Positions 1-9,669 of a stretch of 64,000 bases of DNA are shown here, one piece after another. The notes beneath the pieces are model-generated. The model saw only the letters and a list, made by a program, of their open reading frames with translations, was not told the DNA's origin and made no database searches. The stretch comes from Rhodococcus oxybenzonivorans. Lineage in GTDB: Bacteria; Actinomycetota; Actinomycetes; Mycobacteriales; Mycobacteriaceae. The position numbers and the translations under genes are program-made. The number at the start of each line of letters is the position of its first letter. The first letter of the stretch is position 1. Location of the stretch: positions 868,001-932,000 of the forward strand of contig NZ_CP021355.1 in assembly GCF_003130705.1 (NCBI RefSeq), in the 5' to 3' direction.

Positions 1-43
1 TTTTGCTCCTGTCCGCGAGTCGCGTCCCACTGGAGGAGGAACC

Positions 44-3000
44 ATGCAGCACACCTCCACCTCAGCCCATGAGTGGTCGAATTACGCGATACTCCAAGTC
101 CTCAAACGCACCCCTACCAGCGAGACACACCTCGCGGTGCAGCACCACACCGGCGCAAAAGTGATACTGAAAACCGCCGACGCTGACATGGCCTCGATCG
201 CCACCGGAATCCCCAGCGAGCGTCAAGCCGCGATACTGTCGAAGGAGCACTGTCCTGGCGTCGCCGCACCACTCGACATAAAGGTTTCTAACGGGCGGAT
301 CCACACCGTCCGGCCCTACATCGAGGGAATCTCGTTGCGGGAGTGCCTCACCGGCGGACCCCTCGGTCTCACCGACACCCTTGCGACGGGTCGCGGCGTT
401 TTGACCGCGCTGTCTTGTCTCCACGGGCAGGGTCTCACACACCGCGACGTCAAACCCGAAAACGTGATCGTCAACGACCCCGGCCCGCTGCAGTCCATCA
501 CGATCGTCGATCTCGCTGTCACCTCCACCCCGTTCCCCACTCAGGCCCACGGTGACCAGTCCGCCCGCACTCCCCGGTATATGGCCCCCGAACTCACGGG
601 GATTCTCGACCGAACCGTCGACGGACGCGCGGACCTCTATTCCCTCGGAATCGTGTTGTTCGAGTGCCTTACAGGGCGACCCCCGTTTGGCGCACCAGAA
701 ATGCGGGACCTGCTGCGGCAACACCTTTCTCAGCCCTTGCCGCCGCTCCGATCGATCGGCGTGCGGGCCCCACAGGCGCTGGAGGAAATCCTTCGGAGGC
801 TCACGCACAAGGACCCGGAAGACCGATACCACTCGGCGGAGGCGGCGCTCGCCGACATCGTCGCGTTGGGCCAAGCACTCGGTCGTGGTGTTCTCGAACC
901 CGACATCGCCGTCGGCTCCCACGATTGGCGCCAGACCCTGACCGAACCGGCGCTCACCGGGCGGGAGACGGAGCTGGGAGCTTTGCACCGGGGCATCACC
1001 GATGCCGGGGCAGGCGCGAGCCGGCTGATCATCCTCGAAGCCGAATCCGGCGGAGGTAAGTCGCGGGTCCTCGACGAGTTCTGTCGCCGAGCCGCGTCCG
1101 AGGGTGCCTGGGTGTTGCGTGGGCAGGGCATCGAACTGGCCGCCCAGCACCCCCTCCAGGTGCTCGCCGGCGTTGTTACCGGGATTACCGCTGACCGGAA
1201 CGAGATCCCGCGGATCGTCGATCGGCTCGGTGACGCCGTGGATCCACTGTGCCAAGCGCTACCGGAACTCGTTGATGTCCTGCCCGGCCCCTCGAGCCCT
1301 CCCATGGTCTCAGAGGCGCAAGCCCGGGTCCGCACTGTGACAGCGCTGGTGGATCTGCTCAATGCGCTCGGTTCGGCAAATCGGCCGGCAGTGGTCGCAC
1401 TCGACGATTGCCAATGGATCGACGAACTGACCCTGCAGGTACTCCAAGCCTGGTGTGAGCAGACCTATGACGACACGGCAGAGCCAGCGCACGTACTCGT
1501 CGTCCTCGCTGTGCGTCCTGACGAGGGCGCAACCCCCCAGCTCGTGGCGGGCCTGGCCGCGGCCGAGCGCGTGCTTCTCCCCAGATTGGACACCGAGCAG
1601 ATCAGCAAGATCGTCACGTCGATGGCCGGCGTGGTACCGGACGAAGCGATCCGCGCCGTTGTCGAGCTCTCCGGCGGCAACGCCTTCATGGTTTCGGCAG
1701 TACTGCGCGGGCTGGCGGAGTCCGGGACACTGCGCGCCGACCGACACGGGTGGCGCTTCACTCCTGGCCCGGGCGGATGGCAAGCATCACGGGAAGCGGC
1801 GGCGATCCTCGCCCAACGCATCGCACTCCTGGCCCCCGCCACCCGCCGGCTCCTCGCCGCCGGCGCAGTACTGGGGCGATCCTTCGATCTACGGCTAGCG
1901 GCGCGGCTGGCTGCCAGCGGAGAAGACCACACGCCCGCCGAAGTATCGGCCATCGTGCGGCAGGCAGTCGAGCGGCATCTGGTGTGGTGGGACGGACCCG
2001 GCGTGTGCAGCTTCGTGCACGATCGGTTACGGGAAAGTTTGCTCGTCGACCTCACCGCCACCGAACTCGCGGAGCTTCACCGCCGAGCAGCCGAGCACAT
2101 CGAGTCATCCGAGCCCTCGCGTGCGTTCGAACTCGCCTACCACTACGACGCAGCCGGCGAACCGGTGCGGGCACTGGGCTATGCCATGGAATCTGCATCC
2201 GCCGCCCGTGCCCGCCATGACCTGGAGTTGGCCGAGCGTCAATATCGGATCGCCGAACGCGGCGCCCCACACCATGATGCGAAAATGTGCTCGGAGATCG
2301 CGGAGGCCCTTGGGCAGATTCTCACTCTGCGTGGCCGCTACACCGAGGCCGCCGAACGGTTCGAGCTCGCGCTCTCGCTCACCGGCAATGAGATCGACAT
2401 CGCCCGACTCGAGGGGCAGCTCGGTGAGGTGTTGTTCCGCACCGATGATCTGGAAGCCTCGGTGCGCCACAGCGAGGCCGGGCTGCGGGTCCTCGGTGAG
2501 CGGATTCCCACGGGGACGGTCATGGTCGTGGTGGCGTTGCTGTGGGAAATCCTTCGCCGATTCACGACGGGCGGACTGAGCAGGCGACATCCCCCACGGG
2601 CCACCGCGACCGAGCGACAGCTGCTGAGATCGCACCTGTACACCCAGCTGCAGTATCCGCGATGGTTCCACAACCGCCGCATCGACGCGCTGTGGCTGAT
2701 GTTGCGCCAGGTGAACGTCGCAGAGCGGTGCCCGCAGAACCCAGAACTGGCTCACTCCTACGGGGTGTGGGGTGGTGCACTATCGGTGACCTTCCCGTTC
2801 CTGGCACGCAGCGGCCGCCGCTACGTCGACCGTAGTCGCGCCCTCAGCCACACCCGGCGCGACTCAAGAGGGGAAGGACACGCCGCCAGCATGCTGACCT
2901 GTCAGCTGCTCGGCGCCGCCGAATACCGGAAAGCGGCTGAGTCAGCGCAGCACGCTGCGGAGATGTTCGAACAGTATGGCGACCGGTGGGAAGTGAACTT

Positions 3001-4834
3001 CGCTTCGCGGAATCGGGCCCTCTGCCTCTACCGCCTGGGCCGATTCCGTGAGGCTGCCGAGGAAGCCCGCCGGGTGCACCGTCTCGCCATCGAAATCGGT
3101 GATGTGAACGCCGAGGTGACAGCGCTCGAGGTGATCGCCAAGGCAACCAATGGGCAGGTGTCGTCCGCACAGACGCAGCGAGCCCTGCGCCTGCGCGGGT
3201 CCGATCTGGAAGTGACCGTCGGTGCAGCGCAGGCAGAGGCGCTGAGGCTCCGCCGAGCGGGCCGGCTGGACGAGGCCGCGCGATACCTGGAAGACGCCGC
3301 CCTGGAAACCCGGCACGCCTGGCCCAGCAGCGTCTACCTGGTGCCGGTGCACTCGTGGCTTGCCACACTCCACCGCGAACTCGCGGAACATTGCGAGTTG
3401 CCGGGCCCCCGCAAGCGCGCCCTTCGACAGGCGCAGCGCTCGGCGCAGCGAGCCACTCGGCATGCGCGAATCTATCCGGGGGAGCGCCCCCATGCCCGGC
3501 GCGAAGCGGCGCTCGTCGCCGCCCTGGTGGGTCAGTCCCGCAGAGCCCGCCGTCTCGTGAAACGTAGTGTGACGGCGGCCGTAGCGCAGGAGGCGTGGGC
3601 CGAGCTGGCCGAGACACGACGACAGTGCAGCCGACTCGGGTTGCCGATGCTCGTATCATCGGCAATCGACGAGGCGCCGGAACCGGAAACTTTCACCGAT
3701 CCGGTCAAACTCCCCACTCTGGGACTTGCCGACCGTTTCGCTTCATTGCTGGAGGCTGGCGCGCTCCTGGCCTCGGCCGACTCGCCGGAGGCTATTACCG
3801 ATGCCGTGCGGCAGACCACGACCTCACTGCTGCGCGCCGACCAATGCCTCGTTGTGGGATTCGGCGTCGAGGATGCCGAATGGTCCGCCGACGCCCCGGC
3901 CGATTGGCGTGCCGGCCTCGAAGTGGCTCGATGGGTCGCGGAGTCGAAGCGCCCGATAGTGCTCAGTGAACCGTTCTCTACCGAACACGATGTCGTCGAC
4001 AGCCTCGTTCTCGCCGGAATTCGCTCGTTGGTGTGCGCTCCCGTGATCGTTCAGGGCGAGGTGGCCGGCTGCATCCTTGCCTCGCATTCACAGGTTGGGC
4101 AACTCTTCGGAGAAGAGGAGGAGCGACTGGTCGAGTTCATCGCGCGACTCGCCGGTGCGGCCATGGAGCGTCAACTGCTGCAGCGGCAATCACGCATCCG
4201 CGTCATCAACGCCCAAGAAGCTGAGCGCGCACGAATCGCGCGCGACCTTCACGACGAAATCGGCCAGGCTTTCACCGCGGTGTTGCTGCAAGTGCGCCTG
4301 ATCGAGGACAGCGCCGCTGACCTCGAGGGCGGGCTGCGACCGACACTGCTTCAACACATGTCTGAACTACGTGACCTCGTCAGTACCGGGCTGCGCACCG
4401 CACAACGACTGGCATTTGATCTCAGGCCCGCGGTTCTCGACGACCTCGGCCTGGTCGCTGCGCTGCGTCGGTTGGTCGTCACGGCGTCGGGTAACCCGTC
4501 GGTGACGGTGAGGCTGGAGGCTGTCGAGCTGAACGACGGCGATCGACTGCCCTCGGATGTCGAGACGACAGCGTATCGGGTGGTGCAGGAAGGTCTCACG
4601 AACGTCGCGCGGCACTCGAAGGCCTCCGAATGCAGTGTCGTCATCGCCCGCCAGGAGGATCGTCTGCGTGTCATCATCGAAGACGACGGGGTTGGCTTCG
4701 ACCCGGGTGACAGTCATCTCGGACTCGGGTTGCGGGGGATGAGTGAGCGCGCAGAACTCGCCGGTGGCACATTGAGGCTGAATTCAGTGCCCGGTGAGGG
4801 TACTACGATTGTGCTCGAGGTTCCCATTGACTGA
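44..4834 (+). CDS. Hybrid Ser/Thr kinase - AAA ATPase - GAF - histidine kinase (HstK-like)
   Basis: A 1596-residue signalling protein. The order is an N-terminal Ser/Thr kinase fold (residues ~15-270, with HRDVKPENVIV and the APE-type motif RYMAPEL), a large predicted ATPase (P-loop ESGGGKS near residue 332, Walker B VVALDDCQWID), a helical TPR-like middle, a GAF domain (~1230-1390), then a HisKA_3/HATPase_c module with the phospho-acceptor in LHDEIGQ (~1403) and N/G boxes (TNVARHSKAS, DDGVGFD, GLGLRGM). The usual kinase DFG is replaced by DLA, so Ser/Thr kinase activity may be weakened. GGAGGAGG lies just upstream of the ATG. The gene overlaps the response regulator downstream by 8 nt, so the two most likely form a two-component pair. 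Cytosolic: no membrane segment is seen. The domain architecture matches the HstK class known from cyanobacteria; the input signal is unknown. Confidence 0.93.
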   Translation: MQHTSTSAHEWSNYAILQVLKRTPTSETHLAVQHHTGAKVILKTADADMASIATGIPSERQAAILSKEHCPGVAAPLDIKVSNGRIHTVRPYIEGISLRECLTGGPLGLTDTLATGRGVLTALSCLHGQGLTHRDVKPENVIVNDPGPLQSITIVDLAVTSTPFPTQAHGDQSARTPRYMAPELTGILDRTVDGRADLYSLGIVLFECLTGRPPFGAPEMRDLLRQHLSQPLPPLRSIGVRAPQALEEILRRLTHKDPEDRYHSAEAALADIVALGQALGRGVLEPDIAVGSHDWRQTLTEPALTGRETELGALHRGITDAGAGASRLIILEAESGGGKSRVLDEFCRRAASEGAWVLRGQGIELAAQHPLQVLAGVVTGITADRNEIPRIVDRLGDAVDPLCQALPELVDVLPGPSSPPMVSEAQARVRTVTALVDLLNALGSANRPAVVALDDCQWIDELTLQVLQAWCEQTYDDTAEPAHVLVVLAVRPDEGATPQLVAGLAAAERVLLPRLDTEQISKIVTSMAGVVPDEAIRAVVELSGGNAFMVSAVLRGLAESGTLRADRHGWRFTPGPGGWQASREAAAILAQRIALLAPATRRLLAAGAVLGRSFDLRLAARLAASGEDHTPAEVSAIVRQAVERHLVWWDGPGVCSFVHDRLRESLLVDLTATELAELHRRAAEHIESSEPSRAFELAYHYDAAGEPVRALGYAMESASAARARHDLELAERQYRIAERGAPHHDAKMCSEIAEALGQILTLRGRYTEAAERFELALSLTGNEIDIARLEGQLGEVLFRTDDLEASVRHSEAGLRVLGERIPTGTVMVVVALLWEILRRFTTGGLSRRHPPRATATERQLLRSHLYTQLQYPRWFHNRRIDALWLMLRQVNVAERCPQNPELAHSYGVWGGALSVTFPFLARSGRRYVDRSRALSHTRRDSRGEGHAASMLTCQLLGAAEYRKAAESAQHAAEMFEQYGDRWEVNFASRNRALCLYRLGRFREAAEEARRVHRLAIEIGDVNAEVTALEVIAKATNGQVSSAQTQRALRLRGSDLEVTVGAAQAEALRLRRAGRLDEAARYLEDAALETRHAWPSSVYLVPVHSWLATLHRELAEHCELPGPRKRALRQAQRSAQRATRHARIYPGERPHARREAALVAALVGQSRRARRLVKRSVTAAVAQEAWAELAETRRQCSRLGLPMLVSSAIDEAPEPETFTDPVKLPTLGLADRFASLLEAGALLASADSPEAITDAVRQTTTSLLRADQCLVVGFGVEDAEWSADAPADWRAGLEVARWVAESKRPIVLSEPFSTEHDVVDSLVLAGIRSLVCAPVIVQGEVAGCILASHSQVGQLFGEEEERLVEFIARLAGAAMERQLLQRQSRIRVINAQEAERARIARDLHDEIGQAFTAVLLQVRLIEDSAADLEGGLRPTLLQHMSELRDLVSTGLRTAQRLAFDLRPAVLDDLGLVAALRRLVVTASGNPSVTVRLEAVELNDGDRLPSDVETTAYRVVQEGLTNVARHSKASECSVVIARQEDRLRVIIEDDGVGFDPGDSHLGLGLRGMSERAELAGGTLRLNSVPGEGTTIVLEVPID

Positions 4835-5474
4835 GCAACTGCGCGTACTCCTCTGCGACGACCATACGATCATGCGCAGCGGACTTCGCCGCATCCTCGG
4901 TGACGCGGCAGACATCACGGTGATAGGTGAAACCGGCACCGCCGCGGACGCCGTCGAAATGGCCCGTACCGAGAAACCCGACATCGTGGTCATGGACCTG
5001 ACCCTGCCCGATGCGAGCGGGATCACGGCCATTGAGCGGATCCGCACTGTGAGTCCCGCGAGTCGAGTGCTGGTACTCACGATGCACGAAGATATCGCCT
5101 ACCTACGAGAGGCCTTCGCGGCCGGCGCCGCCGGATACCTGGTCAAGGCAGCAGCCGATGCCGAACTTCTGCGTGCGGTCCACGACGTCGCAGCCGGGAC
5201 GCGATACGTCGATCCATCGATGGGAGCGGCCCTGGTGGACGGCGGAACACAACCACAAAACCTCGCCGAGGCCGCAGTTGCCTCACTTTCCGAACGCGAA
5301 CTGGAAATTTTGCGGCTGGTCGCGCTCGGCTACACCAATCCGGAGATGGCGAAAAAACTGATCCTGTCGGTACGCACCATCGAGACCTACCGCTCGCGCA
5401 TCCAACAAAAGGTCGGCCTCCGCTCCCGTGCGGAACTCGCGCGTCTCGCACGTGAAGCCGGTATCACCCGCTGA
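4827..5474 (+). CDS. NarL/LuxR-family response regulator
   Basis: Receiver domain (LRVLLCDDH acidic pocket, phospho-acceptor Asp in DIVVMDLTLPD, conserved Lys in YLVKAA) followed by a LuxR-type HTH (LSERELEILRLVALGYTNPEMAKKL). I chose the TTG at 4827, which gives MTEQLRVLLCDDH, a normal N-terminus; the ATG at 4794 would add eleven residues that are only the upstream gene read in another frame. The 8-nt overlap with the histidine kinase gene implies translational coupling and makes it the obvious phospho-transfer partner. About 215 residues, the normal family length. Confidence 0.93.
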   Translation: MTEQLRVLLCDDHTIMRSGLRRILGDAADITVIGETGTAADAVEMARTEKPDIVVMDLTLPDASGITAIERIRTVSPASRVLVLTMHEDIAYLREAFAAGAAGYLVKAAADAELLRAVHDVAAGTRYVDPSMGAALVDGGTQPQNLAEAAVASLSERELEILRLVALGYTNPEMAKKLILSVRTIETYRSRIQQKVGLRSRAELARLAREAGITR

Positions 5475-5671
5475 TCCTCACTCAGTGCGTACGGGCGACG
5501 AACGCCGGCGATGCCAGTCGTGTTTCGCGTTGCGGCACCGCAAGATCGGGAACGTGGGCCTACCGGAGCAGCCCTGCCCGTGCATGACAGGTCTCGTTCG
5601 ACTGACCGTCGTCCATCGAATGCACCGACGCTCCACCCCACCGCATCCGTGCCTGAATGTGCATTTCCGGG

Positions 5672-6976
5672 TCAATCAGGGCGGGGGCGGTCCCCCTCAG
5701 CCGAGGGAAGTGCGGCGAACGGCGGAAGTCGCCGGCCGGCGAGAATAACGAACAACGCCGCGGTGACCTGGGCACCGACCATCACGGACCAGGCAGCCGA
5801 GTACGAACTCGTCGCGATGATCACTCCCATGATGACCGGTCCGATCACGCCACCGATGAAGTACGCACTTTGGACGATGCCGGAGGCCCGAGCCACCGCG
5901 TGCGGGTATCGGCACATGACACCATGAACAAGCAGTGAAATCCACGACCACCCTGGGCCGAGGGCGAGAAGAAGTCCGAGGACATATGTCCAGGAAGCCG
6001 ACGAAGCGAGGAATCCGAAACCGACAGCCCCAGCCAACATCATCAGCCAACACATCGGGAACGGGTCCCAACCTCGTCGATCAACGAGTGCGGCACACAC
6101 CAGTCGCAACACGATGGACGCACCCGCTCCGGCAGATACTGCAAGGGAAGCGTGATCGGAGTCCATCCCGGCTGCGGGAGCTGCCAGGACCATGAACGCG
6201 GTGGCGGCGCCCAACGCCAGATTCCCGGCCAGGACACCCACCATCATCACCGCCAGCGGACGCAGGGACGGAGCCCGCGGATTCGAGTCGGTGTGGTCCG
6301 CGGCCGGTGGGGTCGGTGTGGTCGGTGGTGTTTCGGCCGCGCTTTTCACCAACGGGGTGTGTAGGACAGCAGCGATTCCGCTCAGCACGAATGCGCATCG
6401 CCATCCGATCGAACTTTCGAATGCCGACCCGACTATCCCAGCCAACATCAAAGCTGCCACCGGACCGGTGCTGGCCACCGCAAAGGCGGATGCTCGGCGG
6501 CGGGCCGGCACGGCCGACATGATCACCATGTTCATGGCAGGAGTGGCCAATGCGGGGGCGCACCCGGCGAGCCCGAGGGTGATTACCAGCGTGCCGGCAG
6601 AACGTGCGCTGCTGGCCAGCAAGATGCAGAGTAGGAAAGCGAGGATGCCGGCGACCCGCAGCGCGCGAACCGGTCCCCATATATTCGCTTTAGAGGCCAT
6701 CGGATAGGCCGCGACCGAGGCCACCAGCCAGAAAGCCGAAAACGCGAATCCGAGCACTACCGGGTCGAGTTGCAGATCGGACGCGATGGCGCCCGGCATC
6801 GAACTGACCAGGAAGCTGGGAAGGACGCACACAGCGTTCAGCAGGACCGCCACCAGTACCTGGCGGGCAGCGTTCCGTGTAACCGGCGAAGCCGGCGTCA
6901 CGGGTGGTGCTGTCCCGTCGTCGATGCGGTCCCGGCCGACTGGCTGCATCAGTTCACCGAACCGGTCACTGGTCAC
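5672..6976 (-). CDS. MFS transporter
   Basis: Integral membrane permease of 434 residues with about twelve hydrophobic segments, beginning after a polar N-terminus of ~35 residues (first helix VLVAVLLNAVCVLPSFLVSS). Family-typical small-residue-rich helices and a loop with RRRASAF are visible. The annotated start is a GTG inside a short tandem repeat of the unit CACTGGT (plus strand 6966-6988); an in-frame ATG at 6949 (MQPVGRD) is an alternative. It lies downstream of ribBA and a luciferase-like oxidoreductase on the same strand, so it may move the substrate of that monooxygenase or a flavin precursor, but a hairpin lies between it and ribBA. The substrate cannot be read from sequence. Confidence 0.85.
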   Translation of the reverse strand: MTSDRFGELMQPVGRDRIDDGTAPPVTPASPVTRNAARQVLVAVLLNAVCVLPSFLVSSMPGAIASDLQLDPVVLGFAFSAFWLVASVAAYPMASKANIWGPVRALRVAGILAFLLCILLASSARSAGTLVITLGLAGCAPALATPAMNMVIMSAVPARRRASAFAVASTGPVAALMLAGIVGSAFESSIGWRCAFVLSGIAAVLHTPLVKSAAETPPTTPTPPAADHTDSNPRAPSLRPLAVMMVGVLAGNLALGAATAFMVLAAPAAGMDSDHASLAVSAGAGASIVLRLVCAALVDRRGWDPFPMCWLMMLAGAVGFGFLASSASWTYVLGLLLALGPGWSWISLLVHGVMCRYPHAVARASGIVQSAYFIGGVIGPVIMGVIIATSSYSAAWSVMVGAQVTAALFVILAGRRLPPFAALPSAEGDRPRPD

Positions 6977-7084
6977 TGGTCACTGGTCATTCTTCTTCCT
7001 CCGATGTGGCTGCCAGCGCCGAACCGCGCCGACCGTCTCGATCGGCCACCGGTGGCGGCCGCAGGTGCGACAGCGAAATCTCAC

Positions 7085-7120
7085 CCTCCCCGTTCTGTGC
7101 CAAAGCGCGGAACGGGGAGG
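7085..7120 (-). terminator. Perfect 11-bp hairpin after ribBA
   Basis: CCTCCCCGTTC at 7085-7095 pairs perfectly with GAACGGGGAGG at 7110-7120 around a 14-nt loop, 20 bases beyond the ribBA stop and before the MFS gene. There is no long U tract, as is common for actinobacterial terminators. It may end, or attenuate, transcription from ribBA into the transporter gene. Confidence 0.5.
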
Positions 7121-7139
7121 CCGACCACTTGATGCGGTG

Positions 7140-8411
7140 TTATGACACCTCACTGCCGTTGGCGAACAGGGGGAAACCCGAGCCGAACTCGTGGTCGAGC
7201 CGGGTGCGTTTCGTCGTGAGGTATGCGATGTTCTCCGGATTCGGGGTGATGACCAATGGTTCGCGTGCGACGACACGTACGTCGTGCGCCGCCAGACCGC
7301 GACTCTTGGCGGGGTTGTTGCTCATCAACCGAACGTCGCGCACGCCGAGGTCTCGTAGGATTTCGGTGCTGACACCGTAGTCGCGACTGTCAACCGGGAG
7401 ACCCTGCATGAGGTTGGCGTCCACGGTGTCCAGCCCGGCATCCTGCAGGGTGTAGGCGCGCAGTTTGTGGCTGAGGCCGATACCCCGGCCCTCATGCCCA
7501 CGGAGGTACACGATCACACCGCGTCCCGCTTCACCGATCTTGGCCATTGCCCTGTCGAGCTGCTCCCCGCAGTCGCAACGCAGAGATGCAAAGACATCTC
7601 CTGTCAGGCACTCGGAGTGAACCCGGACCAGTACCGGCTCTGCGCCCACCGATGTCGGCTCAGTCGATGCTTGATCGACTTCGCCGCAAACCAGAGCGAC
7701 GTGCTCGACACCGTCAACGTGGGATCGATAGTTGATCGCGGTAAATTCTCCGTGCGGAGTGGGTACCCGCCCTTCCGCCTCGCGATGAATCGAGGCTTCG
7801 GTGGCGCGGCGATAGTCCACGATATCGGCGACGGTAATCATGGTCAGCCCATGAGTCTCTGCGAATCGGATCAGTTCCGGTCGGCGTGCCATGGCGCCGT
7901 CATCGTTGGTTACTTCCGCCAGCACCCCCGCCGGTGCGAGCCCGGCAAGTCTGCACAAATCCACGGCGGACTCGGTATGCCCGGTGCGTTGCAGGACACC
8001 TCCCGCACGGGCGCGCAAAGGAAAGATGTGACCGGGCCGAGACAAGTCTTCGGGTTGCGTCGCCGAATCCACCAGAGCTCGGATGGTCATGGCTCTGTCG
8101 GTTGCCGACACCCCGGTGCCGCACGTTTTCGAATCAACCGACACTGTGAACGCTGTGCCGCGTGGATCGTCGCTGTCGGTAACCATGAGCGGCAACCGCA
8201 GTTGGTCGGCGCGTTCGTCGGGAATGCCGACACAAAGTATGCCGCTGGTGTGCCGGATCATGAAAGCAATGGTCTCCGGCGTGGCCTTCTCGGCGGCCAT
8301 GATCAGGTCGCCCTCATTCTCGCGGTCCTCGTCGTCTACCACGAGAACCATGCGCCCGCGCCGTAGTTCGGCTAGCGCGGTCTCGATCACCTCCCAGGAG
8401 CCACCCACCAT
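7140..8411 (-). CDS. ribBA: Bifunctional DHBP synthase / GTP cyclohydrolase II
   Basis: Makes both starting compounds of riboflavin: 3,4-dihydroxy-2-butanone 4-phosphate from ribulose 5-phosphate and the pyrimidine precursor from GTP. The N-terminal half has the RibB signature DDEDRENEGD and GHTESAVDL. The C-terminal half has the RibA zinc-ligand motif (HSECLTGDVFASLRCDCGEQ) and the GTP-site motif RGHEGRGIG. I chose the ATG at 8411 (MVGGSWEVIE), which has AAAGGAC six bases upstream and fits the family N-terminus. An ATG at 8501 in the same frame also has AAAGGAC and would add a 30-residue polar extension. It lies 3' of a luciferase-like flavoprotein on the same strand, so it may be a dedicated flavin-supply paralogue rather than the housekeeping copy (inference). 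Confidence 0.93.
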   Translation of the reverse strand: MVGGSWEVIETALAELRRGRMVLVVDDEDRENEGDLIMAAEKATPETIAFMIRHTSGILCVGIPDERADQLRLPLMVTDSDDPRGTAFTVSVDSKTCGTGVSATDRAMTIRALVDSATQPEDLSRPGHIFPLRARAGGVLQRTGHTESAVDLCRLAGLAPAGVLAEVTNDDGAMARRPELIRFAETHGLTMITVADIVDYRRATEASIHREAEGRVPTPHGEFTAINYRSHVDGVEHVALVCGEVDQASTEPTSVGAEPVLVRVHSECLTGDVFASLRCDCGEQLDRAMAKIGEAGRGVIVYLRGHEGRGIGLSHKLRAYTLQDAGLDTVDANLMQGLPVDSRDYGVSTEILRDLGVRDVRLMSNNPAKSRGLAAHDVRVVAREPLVITPNPENIAYLTTKRTRLDHEFGSGFPLFANGSEVS

Positions 8412-8595
8412 GCCGTCCTTTCTCTCTTCTATCGAGTACTCGTCTTGTGTTGGGCTACGGAGCTCGCGCTGCGGGTTCCAATACGCCGACGTGTCGGGCA
8501 TGGTGGGGGTCCTTTCGGGCACTGGGTCAGACGGTGACGGCGGCGGCAGCGGCGGCGGTTTGCTCGTTGATGCGCCGGTTCACCTCGGGGCTGAC

Positions 8596-9669
8596 TTAGA
8601 GATCTTTGAACGCCGGCACGACTTTCTCGCCGAACAACTTCATGCTTGCCTTCACCTCATCGAAGGACTGACCGCCGTAAGAGCACAGGAACATCTGCTT
8701 GTAATCGCCGATCAGTTCGCGACGCATCTTGATTGTCTCGATGATCTGGTCGGGCGTGCCCTTCAACTGCAGGTCGGAGAATGCCTGGAAGCCAGCTTCT
8801 CGGCCGACCTCCCGCAGCATGTCGGCGCTATTCTGGTAGCTCTCATAGTTGTGAGTTTTTCCGAAGTGCTTGCCATCGAACTCGTAGTGGTCAACCATGG
8901 CGTTGTAAAAGGCACCCAGATATTTCTGCATGTGTGCCTCGACGTGGTCAGCATCCTCGTGGCAGTAAGCAAAGTCGAGAAGCACCGGCGCCGGCGGCTC
9001 CGTCTTGTGCGTCTCGCGATACTTCTCACGCCACTCGTCAAACACTGCGGCCTGCTGCTCGATCGGATACTGGTAGTTGAAGCACATGAGCGAGCCGCCG
9101 AACTCGGCGGCCTGCATTACCGATGGAGGTGACATCGCGATCGTGTGGAGGCGATCGTCCCAACTGTGGTCGGATCGTGGGTGGATGGTCGCGCGAGCCT
9201 GCTGGTAGTGCTTACCGTCGAACTTCTCAACGACGCCGTCACGCAGACCGCTTAACAGCATCTCGGCAGCCTCATCGTAGCGACCGCGCGAGTCTTCCAT
9301 CTCAATGCCGAAGGTTTCGTACTCGACACGGGCCAACCCACGGCCGACACCGAGAAGCACGCGGCCGTCACTCATGATGTCGAGAATGTTCAGGCGCTCG
9401 ACGAGGCGCACGGGATCATGGTGCCATGGCAGGATGATCGCTCCAGTGCCGAGCTGAATTGTCGAGGTGCGTGCAGCGATATGGTTGAGCACATCAAGGT
9501 TGTCCGGCGACATGCAGTACGGCGCATCGAAGTGGTGCTCCGGAGCCCACACCGAATCTAGGCCGCACTCCTCTGCATAGACGCCGAGGTCCACTTCGGC
9601 CTTGAACAACTCGGCCTCACTCATCGACTTGCCGGCCTGCGCGAATAGCAGAAGCGTTCCGAAATGCAT
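8596..9669 (-). CDS. Luciferase-like (LLM class) flavin-dependent monooxygenase
   Basis: A 357-residue bacterial-luciferase-fold protein: MHFGTLLLF start, WAPEHHF, IQLGTGAIILPWHHDPVRLVERLNI-type core (split here for length), GRVLLGVGRG, and a C-terminal GTPDQI motif typical of the family. It uses reduced FMN or F420 to oxidise a small organic substrate in the cytosol. AAGGAGAATTG sits directly before the ATG. It is the first gene of a minus-strand run with ribBA (184 bp to the chosen ribBA start, 73 bp to the longest ORF) and an MFS permease, which fits an FMN-dependent catabolic or detoxifying unit. The substrate is unknown. Confidence 0.88.
   Translation of the reverse strand: MHFGTLLLFAQAGKSMSEAELFKAEVDLGVYAEECGLDSVWAPEHHFDAPYCMSPDNLDVLNHIAARTSTIQLGTGAIILPWHHDPVRLVERLNILDIMSDGRVLLGVGRGLARVEYETFGIEMEDSRGRYDEAAEMLLSGLRDGVVEKFDGKHYQQARATIHPRSDHSWDDRLHTIAMSPPSVMQAAEFGGSLMCFNYQYPIEQQAAVFDEWREKYRETHKTEPPAPVLLDFAYCHEDADHVEAHMQKYLGAFYNAMVDHYEFDGKHFGKTHNYESYQNSADMLREVGREAGFQAFSDLQLKGTPDQIIETIKMRRELIGDYKQMFLCSYGGQSFDEVKASMKLFGEKVVPAFKDL

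Noticed and set aside
62-1255. Long minus-strand open frame antisense to the hybrid kinase
   Set aside because: High-GC shadow: no ribosome site or family features, and the plus strand encodes clear kinase motifs.
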